A DNA stretch of 64,000 nucleotides. Source: Rhizophagus clarus. Lineage: Eukaryota > Glomeromycota > Glomeromycetes > Glomerales > Glomeraceae. A program made the position numbers and the translations under genes. Of the stretch, positions 35,094 through 46,344 are shown one piece after another (position 1 is the first letter of the stretch; every line of letters starts with the position of its first letter). The stretch lies in the NCBI GenBank assembly GCA_015698045.1, contig BLAL01000257.1, positions 558,001 to 622,000 of the forward strand, written 5' to 3'. The notes beneath the pieces were generated by a model. The model searched no databases. It was not told the DNA's origin and saw only the letters and a program-made list of their open reading frames with translations.

Positions 35094-37522
35094 ATGGAAC
35101 AAGAATCATCCGATACCATTACAGATATTTCAAACAATCAATCAAACTGTGATAATATTATAAATGACCCTTTATACAAAGAAATAAAACTTAATAAAAA
35201 ACTAACTGAGGAATTAAAATTTTCTGAAACTCTTTGTAATCAATTTAAGAATAGTTTGGGAAAATGCTATCAAGATTTACAATGCAATTTCAATAATATC
35301 AATAATATTTTACGTGAAAAACGAGAACTGAAAAAAAATATTGGTGATTCAAATGATCATAATTCTAAATTGGTTAAACTATTAGTAGAAAATGTAGAAA
35401 AAAAAAATAATGTGATCCAAAGAAAGGATATTGAAATCCAAGAAAAGAATAAAGAAATTCAAGAAAAAATTCAAGAAAAGGATACTGTAATTCAAAAAAA
35501 GGATAATTTAATACAACAAAAGGATAATCTCATTAAAGCGAAAGATAAATTAATTCAAGGACAGAAGAAAGAAATTAAGAATATACAAAAAAAGTATAAC
35601 GAAATAAAAAAAGATGTTAAGAAACCTAAACAGGATGAAGTTGATAAGATGACTCGAGAAAAGGATAACAAAATTCAAGAACTTGTTAGGAAGGTTCAAG
35701 AAAAGAATAACGAAATTCAAAACCTTGCTAGGAAGATTCAAGATTTAGAACAAAATAATTATAAATTGAAAGACGAAGTTTGTGAATACCTGTATGCTCT
35801 TGAAGCTGCAACTAATTTTCGATTATCAGATAATAATAAATGTAATTCAGTTAAAGATGATATAATAACTTTACAACATTCAGTAGAAAATTGCCTTACC
35901 AAATGTAAAGGTATTTATATTTTTCATATACTTTATACGCACAATTTATATAATTATATCGTTTAATATCTGAGTTTTATTTGAAAATCACAAGTAGACG
36001 AAAAAATGGCTCTACAAGAAATTAAAATTCTTGTTGCTATAGATTTCGGAACGAATTATTCGAGTTTCGCCTTTGTGCACAAAGAAAATCCGAAAAATAT
36101 CGAAACCAACCATAGTTGGTAAGTTGAATATTTTTTTTTTTATTTGAAAACTGCGACACAATCAAAAGTTTCTAATTAAGTAAATAAATAATTAAAGGCC
36201 AGGACGTGAAGGTGTTTTAAAAACTCCTACAGTACTTAGATATAATGAAACTTACACTCAAGTTATAAGTTGGGGTCATTTAGCATTAGATGAAGATGAT
36301 TCAGAAGAACGTTCTCATTTAATTGAACTATTTAAATTACATCTATCTGATTTAAAAGATAATCGAAAACATTGGTTACCTCCACAATTAGATTATAAGA
36401 AAGTAATCGTAGATTATTTGACTCAAATGCGGATATTAATCGAAAGTACGCTAGATAGAAGGTGGCCGACAATTAGATTTCCGCAGCAAGTCGAATTTAT
36501 TCTAACCATTTCTGATGAATGGGTATGTCGTACATTAGTATTTATTGTTTGTTTATTAATAAATTAAATCCTTTAATTTCAATTGAAGCAACATCATAAT
36601 ACAAGAGTCTTGCGCGAATGTGCATTTAGAGCTGGTCTCTTAACCACATTAAATTCTGCCAACCTCGAGTTTATTATTGAACGTGTGTATAATAACTGAT
36701 TATTTTATGTTATCAAATTAGTATTGAACTAATTTTCTCTCGTTACAGAGGATGCAGTTGCTTTATATTGTCTAAGTGTTGTTAAGGATCATAACTTTCA
36801 CTCTGGAGGTAATGGATTTTTTTAAAAAAAATAGTTATTTTTTATAAGTTACTTATCGTTATGTTCTTTTTGTAAAAAAAAAAGATGCATTCCTAGTTGC
36901 AGATTGCGGTGATAGCACAGTCGATATTATATCGCGAAAATTTCTTCAGAACAAATTAAGTGAGATTACTAAACGTGTCGGCGATCTATATGGTAGCACG
37001 CTTGTCGATAAGGAATTTTTACTCTGGCTTGGGCGTAAAGTCGGATCTCAAGCATTAGAAAAATTAAAACGACGTAATTATGAACAAATGCAGCATTTGA
37101 TTCAACGATTTTTTTGTTATCGGATTAAATTTAAATTTGACGGGGATCCTGAAAGTTTTAAATCATTAAAGCTTAATTTAAAGATGTACTGTTCTGATTT
37201 ACAACAATATGTTGCGGGAGAATATAAACAACAAATGGAAGAGGCTGGATGGGTTATAAAACTCGATTTTGAATCGGTGAAAGAAATGTTCGATCCAGTT
37301 ATAAGTAGAATCATAAAATTGGTTGATAATCAATTAAATGATGCTAGGGAACGATGTTGTGCAATATTTTTAGTAGGCGAATTTAGCCAATCGCCTTATC
37401 TTTTGAGTAGAGTAAGGGAAGCTTTTATAAATCAAGTTCCGATTATTACCGTACCGGCTTCTTCATCAGCAGCAGCTGTTAAAGGTGCTATAATATATGA
37501 ATTAAATGTTGAAATTGAATAA
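35094..37522 (+). CDS. CC coiled coil fused to degenerate Hsp70 NBD (684 aa predicted)
   Basis: Exons as read: 35094-35910, 35998-36118, 36198-36522, 36589-36682, 36749-36808, 36885-37522 (2055 nt, 685 codons with stop). Residues 1-272 are a CC-family N-terminus with IQEKDN heptads and the start of the conserved domain, ending at LTKCK. There the DNA reads AAAG/GTATTT, a splice donor, instead of continuing the domain. An acceptor (CAAGTAG) 87 bp on joins in frame to DEKMALQEIKILVAI-DFGTNYS. The Hsp70 part has lost the first two introns, reads DCGDSTVDI for DCGGGTVDL and LVGEFSQS for LVGGFSES, and stops right after the NBD. Alternatives are two genes: a truncated 290-aa CC protein and a 409-aa Hsp70 from the ATG at 36006, which would have under 100 bp of promoter. 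Confidence 0.66.
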
Positions 37523-39014
37523 GAATTTATTTTAAATAGATTTATTGTATTTAAATTTGCTAAAGTTTGGTACGTATAATTTGTTCGTTTATGTACAAAG
37601 ATTTTTTTTTATTAAAGATAAGAAAAATGCCGGATTAATTTTTTATTTTCTACGCTATTAATATAGAAAATTTTCCAACTTCTGAATTATACATTTAATT
37701 AATATTTTAAAAAAAAATAAATTATATTTTTATATTTATTGTGATTATTATTTTTAATTTTGACAAAATAATAAAGTGGATGCTGTTGAATGAAAATAAA
37801 AATTCAAGATATCTATCTCAATCTACTTTAGCGATCTTTCTTTAATTCGAATAGATGCTTCATAGGACTGATTTTAGATGTTATATTTATACAACAACTA
37901 GTCCTTATTTCAAAGATACAAAATGAGGAGGAATCTAATAGTACAGGCTAATACTGTATAGTTTAGAGATATGTCAAGATTTCATTCATTGTGTCAAAAG
38001 TAGAGTATCTTCATATTAGTTATCCTTTGACTATGGTCAATGAAATAGGGCTGGTTTGAACTTTGAAGCGTTATTAATAAATGGTTAAATATTGTAACAC
38101 TCACAAGTTTGTCAAAAGAACCAATCTAATATTAATCAAAGTTTGTCTCAAACTTAGGCCGGACCGAATTGATTTTCTATTCCAAAATTCTAAGTTTAAA
38201 TATCAAAAAAAAACAAAATTTATCAATTTATTTTTCTTTAATTTCCCCTCAAAAATTTGGTTTTCATAAAATATCCCCATCTAATTAATAATTATCTTTA
38301 CTCTCCCCTCATATTTTCAAAATTTGATAGTTAATAATTTTAAAGAAACTTTGTAAGTTATTTTTGGTCTTCTCTTTTTAGTTTTTTTCAATAAAAACTA
38401 AAAAATATTTATTTAGCAATTCAAGACTTGTGAAGTGAAATTAATAATTTATAGTTCTATTTCTTAAAATATATAATCAGCTTGACACGAGAAATTTTTA
38501 TATACTTTTGTTGTCGTCATACAGAGCATACAATTTGAGATCTGTATATTTTTTAATATTACTTCCGTTAGCGTACGAATTCTAATAAATACATAGTAGA
38601 TACTTTTTTAATAACTACTGTATACAGATTTAAAAAATTCCTGTGCACAACTATTCGAAGTTTATCTTGTCCTATATAAATAATATAATAGAATGAGATA
38701 AAGTAAAAAAAAATATGGAAAAAATTTTTATTCTATTCAAATTCACTATTGTCAGATTCCGATCCTAACTTTACTACCCACCAACATAACATAGGATTTG
38801 TATGTTCTCTTTTTGTAAATAACTGATATTTCGCGTTTCTCCAAATCATGACAGAAGGACAAACTTCCACAACTAATTATCAATTTCATCTTTATCCAAT
38901 ATCCTTCTATAATACTTAGATCAATATTAGAATAGAATATACATATCGAAATCTATCCAGCAAATTCCCGAATTAAATCTTGCGTCAACTTTTATACTTT
39001 TATTTTTTTCATTA
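37523..39014. other. AT-rich spacer with segment repeated elsewhere
   Basis: No gene. The segment 38437-38780 resembles the reverse complement of ~48760-49030 (shared AATTAATAATTTATAGTTCT, TTCACTATTGTCAG and CCTATATAAAT), and 38955-39010 resembles 48120-48180 in direct orientation. Confidence 0.45.
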
Positions 39015-39333
39015 TTCGTGATCCGCGAGCCAATTGCAAAAAGTTCATATATAATTTTGGAGATAAATAATGAGAAACCTGGCATTGCGCAATAACTTGG
39101 TTTCTATTAAATTCTAATGACAGGAAGTTACCAAGTCTTGATGAGATGAATTCAACAAACTAAATTTCATCTTTTTATATCCGGTAAACAACAAGTTATC
39201 TCTAAAAATGTCGATTTTTTAAAATTTTCATTTTTTTCCAATTCAAAATTTTCAGCTCTTAAGAAAGTAGTTTTAATGTTCTTTACATTGGTGAAACGCC
39301 AGATATTTTTGCAATTGACTCACGGATCACGAA
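39015..39333. mobile_element. MITE-like element (~319 bp) with TTA flanks
   Basis: Terminal inverted repeats begin TTCGTGATCCGYGAGYCAAT and extend 28 bp with two mismatches. TTA flanks both ends (39012-39014 and 39334-39336), a 3-bp duplication of the TWA type known for PIF/Harbinger elements. It is non-coding inside. Family assignment is inference. Confidence 0.6.
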
Positions 39334-39591
39334 TTAAGCTAAATAAATATATCAGATATGATTAAAAATTTACTTTTTTTCGGGTTTTTTTTTCAATTCG
39401 TGAATTGTGAAATTTTTTCAATTGATAGCAAAATTATAAATAATAAAAAGTAAAAATTTTACGTGATATCATTAAAGACGAAAAATTTCGTAATAAAAAT
39501 TTCACGGGTTATTGAATGATACACTAGGCTACAAATAAAATTCTTGATCACGTGAATGTATTTGGTTGCCGAGACGTAATGCAATTATTAT

Positions 39592-39608
39592 GTAACGTGC
39601 TACGGTGT
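39592..39608 (+). promoter_or_regulatory. conserved CC promoter box (copy 2)
   Basis: GTAACGTGCTACGGTGT within a longer conserved context (TGCAATTATTAT before, CAGGGTATAGTACATAT after), about 100 bp upstream of the ATG at 39709. A CACGTG lies 40 bp upstream at 39549-39554. Confidence 0.6.
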
Positions 39609-39708
39609 CAGGGTATAGTACATATCTAATATATATAGAGGACAATCATTAATTAATTTAAAGGTTTCTCCGTTCAGTTAGGTTTTTTTCCTTATTTAAA
39701 AGGATATT

Positions 39709-41439
39709 ATGGAACAAGAATCATCCGAATCAAGCTATGATAATATCTTAAATGACCCTTTATATAAACAAATAAAACTTAACGAAAAACTAACTGAAGA
39801 ATTAAAATTATCCGAAAAGCTTTGCAATCAATTTAAGGGTAGTTTGGGAAAATATTATCAAGATTTACAAAACAATTTTAATATTATCAATAATATTTTA
39901 GGTGAAAAACAAGAACTGAAAAAGAAGATTGGTGATTTAGATGATCATAATTCTAGATTAGTTAAAGTTTTAGTAGAAAGTCTAGAAGAAAGAAATAATG
40001 TGATCCAAGAAAATGATAAAGAAATTCAAGAAAAAAATAAAATAATTCAAGAAAAAGTTCAAGAAAAGGTTAAAATAGTTCAAGAAAAGGATAAAATAAT
40101 TCAAGTACAGGATAACTTAATACAACAAAAAGATTACTTAATTCAAGAACATAAGAAAGAAATTCAGAATCTGCGAAAGAAACTTAAAGAACAGAATGTA
40201 GAAATTCTGAAGATTCAAGAAAAGAATAGCATAATTCACGGGAAGAATATAATAATTCAAGAAAAGGATAATATAATTCAAGGAAAGAATAACAATATTC
40301 AAGAACTTGTTAAGGCGATTCAAGAAAAGGACAAAATAATTCAAGAAAAGAATAACAATATTCTTAAAACGATTCAAGAAAAGGATAAAACAATTCAAGA
40401 AAAGAATAACAATATTCATGAACTTGCTAAGGAGATTCGAGAAAAAGATAAAACAATTCAAGAGAAAAATATCAAAATTCAAGAAATTGTTGTGGAGAAC
40501 GATAAAAACATTCAAGAAAAAGAGAAAAAGATTCAAAATTTAGAACGAGATAATTCTAAATTAAAAAAAGAAGCTTCTGAACACCAATATGCTATTGTAC
40601 CTGCAATTAACTATCGATTTCCAGATGATGATAAATATAATTCAATTAAACTCAAGGATGACATAGTAAATTTACAACGTTCACTAGAAAATTATATTAC
40701 CAAATGTAAAGGTAACGTGGAAATCAATATTTCTGAAGTGCAGAAACTATTGAAAAAATATGGAAGTAACACAATTGTTACAACAGAAGAGAAACCTTTA
40801 ATTAAAGCAGTATTACAACGTCACGTTATTGAACAAATTTTTGAATATGGAGGAGAATATTTTGATTTTAATAATTTATATGATTATAATGAACATGGTA
40901 ATAAAACCGAAACTAATTTATATAATCGAACCTATGAATTAGCACAATTAGCAGAAGTTTTTGCATCGGAACGCGATGGTATTGATGAAACAACTGAAAC
41001 ATTGCCTATTAAATTACGCCAAGAAGTATTTGCAGCTCTTGGAAATAGAGGATTTAATAATATTATTAATAGTAAGAGAAAAACATCCCCACATAAATTT
41101 ATTAAAAGAAATCAAATTAATTTAAACAATGAAATTAATAAATATCGTGCACTTAGAGATCCTGAACAAAAACAAGGAGTTGAAGATATGGCTGGTGAGA
41201 TTATCAGAAAAGTCATTACTTTATTTTGGTTTCGAATTGAAATTCAAGAACCAGTTGCCGAATATCGTTGGTTTAAATGTAGTGATAAGATTCAACCTAG
41301 CTATATGGAAGGAACATGGGAAGATGATGAAATCAATCATATAGCTGTAGACATTTGCTATTTCCCTTTGATAGAATGTAGCGATAAGTTAAAACGTCAA
41401 ATTTACTCACCAGCCAGAGTTCTTCACAAGCGGAAATAA
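39709..41439 (+). CDS. CC-family protein, longest heptad coiled coil (576 aa)
   Basis: Intronless. Residues 1-90 (MEQESSESSYDNILNDPLYK...) form an N-terminal helical region shared with 35094 and 46345. Residues ~100-285 are an almost uninterrupted series of 7-residue units (IQEKDKI, IQEKNNN, IQELVKA and so on) from a 21-nt DNA repeat, the longest array here. The conserved domain runs from ~290 to 575 (KCKGNVEINISEVQKLLKKYGS, AVLQRHVIEQIFEYGGEYF, KLRQEVFAALGNRGF, GVEDMAGEIIRKVITLFWF, YMEGTWEDDEINHIAVDICYF). The usual YALGAATN reads YAIVPAIN. Its tail-to-tail Hsp70 partner (41560-43490) is decayed, so this CC gene is an orphan. Confidence 0.85.
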   Translation: MEQESSESSYDNILNDPLYKQIKLNEKLTEELKLSEKLCNQFKGSLGKYYQDLQNNFNIINNILGEKQELKKKIGDLDDHNSRLVKVLVESLEERNNVIQENDKEIQEKNKIIQEKVQEKVKIVQEKDKIIQVQDNLIQQKDYLIQEHKKEIQNLRKKLKEQNVEILKIQEKNSIIHGKNIIIQEKDNIIQGKNNNIQELVKAIQEKDKIIQEKNNNILKTIQEKDKTIQEKNNNIHELAKEIREKDKTIQEKNIKIQEIVVENDKNIQEKEKKIQNLERDNSKLKKEASEHQYAIVPAINYRFPDDDKYNSIKLKDDIVNLQRSLENYITKCKGNVEINISEVQKLLKKYGSNTIVTTEEKPLIKAVLQRHVIEQIFEYGGEYFDFNNLYDYNEHGNKTETNLYNRTYELAQLAEVFASERDGIDETTETLPIKLRQEVFAALGNRGFNNIINSKRKTSPHKFIKRNQINLNNEINKYRALRDPEQKQGVEDMAGEIIRKVITLFWFRIEIQEPVAEYRWFKCSDKIQPSYMEGTWEDDEINHIAVDICYFPLIECSDKLKRQIYSPARVLHKRK

Positions 41440-41559
41440 TTAAACTAGTGAAAAATTGATAATTAAGAAAAAATAAAAAAATAAAAAAATGAAATAATTA
41501 TAAAAACTAGTTTTAATTTTAATTATAAATAATTAAATAATATAAATTACATAAATCTA

Positions 41560-43490
41560 AATCATCTTGAGAATTTTGCGTAAATAGAATTTAGTTTGAA
41601 AATTTTGTCCATTAAGCTTATCACTTTGCAAAAGTTGCGGTCTAAATAAAACCAAAAGTGACAAATAATTTTATCCTAAGATCATTGTGTTAGCTTATAT
41701 AATTCAAATTTTAAGCTTGATTGAGATAGGTTAAGGGGCGTATAGCCAACTTCTATTCGTATCACGGGTGAGCGTCTTCTTTCTATATATCTAAAACTTT
41801 TGTTCCATAAGTAAATTCCAAGATACATGCATAGATAAACCATGAATGCATCTGAACTCAAATAGTAGTTTTCGCCATATGTTGAAATTCTTTTTTTTTT
41901 CTTCTTTGAATCCTCTAACTATTTTTTTTTCAATAATTTCCAAAAATATCGCTACTGTTCTGTTAAACTAATAACAATGATATCATTATTGATATTGTTT
42001 TCTTTATCGTGGCAGGCAGTTTAGGAATAACTTTCTAATTTGTTAGTGTTTTGATAATCCAATAATTGCTGAACAGAGTTTCTCCATTATTTCAAATATT
42101 AAAAATTGTATATTCACCATACAAATAACGATAGTATCTCATTACGTTTAATATCAACTACTCAATCCTTATATTTCCTCGCTGACATATCTAATAGATT
42201 TCATAATATCCAGTTCATAACAAAATCTCCATAAAAGGTATTTTACACGTCCACAGAATGTTCGGAGCTGTATCGTTGAAATTGACCTTGATGATTAAAT
42301 TTTTTCATACGTTCAGTAATTTCACTCAATCGTTAATACCAATCCAACTTGCGAGTAGTTAGTTAAGTCTATATATAGTATCATCACCCTAATTAATGAT
42401 AATAAAAGGTATCAAAAATCCGCAATTAAATAATCGTTAAGATGTAAAATGAATATTCAAACTTACTGATTTATTTTCCATTGCTTTAGTTCCTGAAATG
42501 AAATAATCACGATTAATTCTCACAGTCAAGCTTGCTTATATCATTGCGCTATTATTAAAATTTTTTTTAATTAATTACTTACGTTCTGTAAATTGTAGCT
42601 TTGGCAAGTTCCCATCTTAAATAAGTATGTGCGCAATCTCTCATAATGATCTTTTTCTTTTTGGCAGGAACCAAAGAACATTGCTACTCTTGCCCATTTT
42701 TCTCGCTTTCACTTGGAGATTATTAATTACCTTGAAGCATAGATTTAAAATAAATGTAATTTAAATAATACAATGTACCTGGTCTCGCTTCTGAATTATC
42801 ATACTTATATTCGGACTCGACCACTTTGCGTGTAGAATTTCAACAATACTTACCAAAATCTGAGTGAAAGAAAATGTGAATTAATGGAGGAAATGCAGCT
42901 GAAAGATTAACTGTTGATTATCAAACTATACCTTTTTAGCAGTTGACGCAGAATAGTATAATTTTGTTAAATTCTTTTTTGGTCCTAACTTGATTCACTA
43001 AATATACCAACATCAAATGTATAATTTTTCACGTGTATTATTAATTCGACTTGATAAACCTAGTATCAACACCAATATATATATAGTTATGAATAAATCT
43101 GTAACAGCAACATTTTATTAGAAACATCCTTTAACATACTAAATTTAAATGATAACGTGCATATAACCTCTGGGTTAAATTATGTAACCCTTATAAGGAT
43201 TTATACAAGATATTAGCTAATTTGATACGAAAAATTAATAATCATAACAACCCTTATTTCACTCAAGGAAAAAACCTTATTACTTACATTCCGTTATAAA
43301 TATTAAACTTTTATTTTTTCAAAGCACAATCGCGTATTATTGTATCTTAAATAGAATAAACGATAAATTAGACATAGTTACGTTATCAATACCGAAATTT
43401 AATGAACTTTACATACCATAATACAATGAATGCGTTATTATTAAATTCTAAATTTTGCGCCAATTAAAATTGCCTTTTTTTTATTATTAT
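41560..43490 (-). pseudogene. decayed double Hsp70, copy of the 17525-21203 layout
   Basis: Minus-strand remnants occur in the same order as in the fused double gene: the C-terminal end (41560-41640), the GTQVEVG region (41700-41830), the VDCGG start (42350-42410), then exon relics with conserved splice contexts (42430-42500, 42585-42670, 42740-42870). Beyond these is a second set matching the upstream NBD (42940-43060; relic exons near 43150, 43285, 43330 and 43420). It carries large deletions, stops and frame changes throughout. Its position convergent to the CC gene at 39709 matches the intact pairs. It appears to be an ancient block duplication of the CC plus double-Hsp70 module. Confidence 0.72.
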
Positions 43491-44811
43491 TTCAATTATT
43501 TCACTTAATAGTAAGAAAAAACTCTTTCCTTTCTTCGAGAACTTTTCATATAATGCGACAAGTTTTAAAATTAACCAAATTTTGTAAGATTTTAAATGTA
43601 GTTCACTAAAATAAATCAAAGAATGAAAAATGTCACCTTTGATGAAGCAATATAATAACGAAAATAAATCAACAAACAGTTCTATAGACGATACAAAGAT
43701 TAAAAACAAGATCGATTGTAAATGTGGCAAATTGGCGAATATATACTGTATATATATGTTTTGTAATACTTGCAGATCTCTCTTTTCAGCGTATAACACG
43801 TGCGTTTTTCCTTGTTGAAGGTTATTTACAGTATTTAATTTGTGATTGAACTTTAGAATTTAAATGATCTTTTAATTTTATCTATTTTTTTTCTACTTCA
43901 ATAAGAACTATTATCGGTTGAATTTGCTTTAGTATTATTATTAACAACTAAAACATTTCGCTGAATAGTTTGACTTGAAAGATTATAAATTTGACGATTT
44001 GATCCATTATTGTATTCTTGTGCTATTGAAGGCTATTGATAACATTAGTATATACTTTAAGTACTTTGAAATTTCTAAAATTTGAGTGTATACAACACTT
44101 ATTTTATATTATCAGATAGCTGATGATTCACCTGATCGATTATTATCAACTTATTATGGTAAAACTTGTATTGGAACTGATTAGTTAAAATTTCGTTCAA
44201 GAGAACTTGAAGAAATTGAAGGGAAATATGTAATGTTTTCTTAATGATGAATTTTTAATCAATTTTCCTTTGATGTTTAAAGATTTCACGCGTAAGGAAT
44301 GGGTTAAATGGGTTAACCCAAATTTGTATAGTAAATGGACTTACTCCTACGCCTATGCTCTGGGCTAATTCATACTACTTATAAATTAATAAGGTTTTTC
44401 TATTTCTTTAATAATAAAAATTTCATATTAATGAGGATTTGCATGAATTTTTCATTGTAAAAATTTCTAATTTTAACGCAATAAAATAATTTGGTGGATC
44501 GCTATCATCGAGTCCTTTAATTATGGAATCATTATCAGATTCTAGAGTGAGAATACATTGTAAATAGTCCCTTTTTGATTGGATGTAGAATACTGAAAGC
44601 GAAATGATGATGATCTGGAATTGAGAAGGGTAGTCTTGTATGTCAACAAAGGCAAGCTCAAAGCAAGGTACATGGGGTAACTTTCCTCCAAGAAACCCAG
44701 TTTCTTTTAGTACACAGCGTGTTACGCCTAAGGTATTGGCTACGTCATTTTCAAGTTAAAAATTATATGGATATACAAATAATTTTCTGACTTAAATGTG
44801 TTGACTCCAAG
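43491..44811. other. gene-poor spacer
   Basis: No convincing gene. A 62-codon Cys-containing ORF at 43630-43818 (CKCGKLANIYC...CNTC) could be a relic or chance. Fragments near 44120-44240 and 44640-44750 look like decayed coding sequence that I cannot place. Confidence 0.4.
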
Positions 44812-45437
44812 CCCTACGAAAAAAATGCATCCGGAATTCATGCTGAAATTGTCTGGGAAAATAAGCAGACAATTTCCGGACATTTGGTAAATCCGGAAAA
44901 TGTTCCAAAACGTGCGCGTTTCCGGATGTTCGGAATATGTCCGGGTTCAAATTAGTCCGGAATTTGTCCAGAATTCTGAACAATCCAATTTTATCCCGGA
45001 TGATCAGTAGGAGTTTACCACTTCCTACACAATTAACCAAAGTTTTAATTAACATCATAGATAGCATTTTTGGCTGCTCTTCATTTTTACTTATTACGTC
45101 AGGGGGTTTTAAATATCAGTTTTGTGCTTTTTGCATTTTTTTAAAATTTAAAATTTTACATTCTTAGAAACATTGTCTAGAATTTGTCCGGAATTTTATT
45201 ATGTCCGGAATTTGTTTGGTTTATTTTGTCCGGAATATTTTATGTCCGGAATTTGTTGGGTTTATTTGTCTGGAATTTGTCCGGAAAATTTCATGTATAA
45301 AAAAAACTGGGCATGCAAAAAATTCCGGACAGCAAAATAGGTCAATTTCCTGGACATTTTCATGACAATTTTTGAAGCACCTGGACAATTTCCGGACATT
45401 TTCGTGGACATTTTCCGGACATTCTTTTTTCGTAGGG
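44812..45437. mobile_element. MITE-like element with CCCTACGAAAAAA ends and CCGGA subterminal repeats (626 bp)
   Basis: Inverted termini read CCCTACGAAAAAA. AAG flanks both sides (44809-44811 and 45438-45440), a possible 3-bp target duplication. Both subterminal regions are filled with many copies of TCCGGA or CCGGACATTT motifs in both orientations. A 3-bp duplication with dense subterminal motifs is typical of the CACTA/CMC superfamily; assignment is inference. Short ORFs inside are chance. Confidence 0.65.
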
Positions 45438-45440
45438 AAG

Positions 45441-46031
45441 TATTAATTACCAAGTTCTAGTTGAGCATCAGAACTTTAAGCAATGGTTTCAGCAATTGAA
45501 CGTATACTTGAAATCCAGAGAATGTAAAAAGCTTCTATGTTGATAATGAGAAATTATTTTGCGGTGTTTGTTAAAATACTGTTTTAAATCAGAAACAAAT
45601 GTATGAAATCATTTATACTCCTTGAAAAAGTTTTTTCAGTGAATGATACTGTACATACGTTAGATCATTTTTAGTAGAAAGTTTTTAATTAATATTTTAA
45701 ATCAATCCTATAAATTTTATAGGATGCTATTGCAAATTTTGCTTCAAAAGAAATAGCGTTAAATTCTAGGATACAAGAAATGTTAGTGCAACAAACAGTT
45801 CATTATTATTGATGAGACGATAGACTATGCATATAATTTTAGTAGACATGGTTTATAGGAATTATAATAAGTTTAGTTTTTGTCTCTGTAACTTAAGTTT
45901 TTATGGTTTTTGCGTAATTTATTAAAAGATTGTTTATTTGTAATTTACATTTATAAGCGTCTCATTACAAAATTTTTGCGGTTGTCAAGTATCAAAAAAT
46001 AATATCTATTTATTCTAGCTGTTTTATCAAA

Positions 46032-46066
<35 letters not shown>

Positions 46067-46224
46067 AATAAAAATAAATAAAAAATAAAAAACAATTGAA
46101 TTAAAATTATTAAAAATTTGAATAAAATTTTTTAATGAACACTTTATTCGGTTTATTTACTTTTTAAATTGTAAAATGATTTGTAAATCAGAAATCGGAC
46201 ATGGCGTAGTGCAATTATCATAAT
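45441..46224. repeat. spacer with (AAAT)n microsatellite
   Basis: A TAAA/AAAT tetranucleotide array lies at about 46030-46095. The rest is AT-rich, with no gene seen. Confidence 0.6.
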
Positions 46225-46241
46225 GTAACGTGTTACGATGT
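46225..46241 (+). promoter_or_regulatory. conserved CC promoter box (copy 3)
   Basis: GTAACGTGTTACGATGT with the shared context GTAGTGCAATTATCA upstream and a TATA-like TATATAAG near 46269, about 105 bp before the ATG at 46345. Confidence 0.6.
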
Positions 46242-46344
46242 CGGAGTACTGTACATATATATACGGTATATAAGACAATAATTTTCCTTCAGGTTTTTTT
46301 TTTTTCTTTTCCCATATAAAAGATATAAAAAAAGATAAACTATT

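Noticed and set aside
43630-43818. 62-codon ORF with a Cys cluster
   Set aside because: Cys spacing is suggestive but too short, with no partner exon found; kept only as a remark in the spacer entry.
44792-45067. ORFs on both strands within 44.8-45.5 kb
   Set aside because: They arise from the CCGGA-rich inverted-repeat element and have no protein family pattern.
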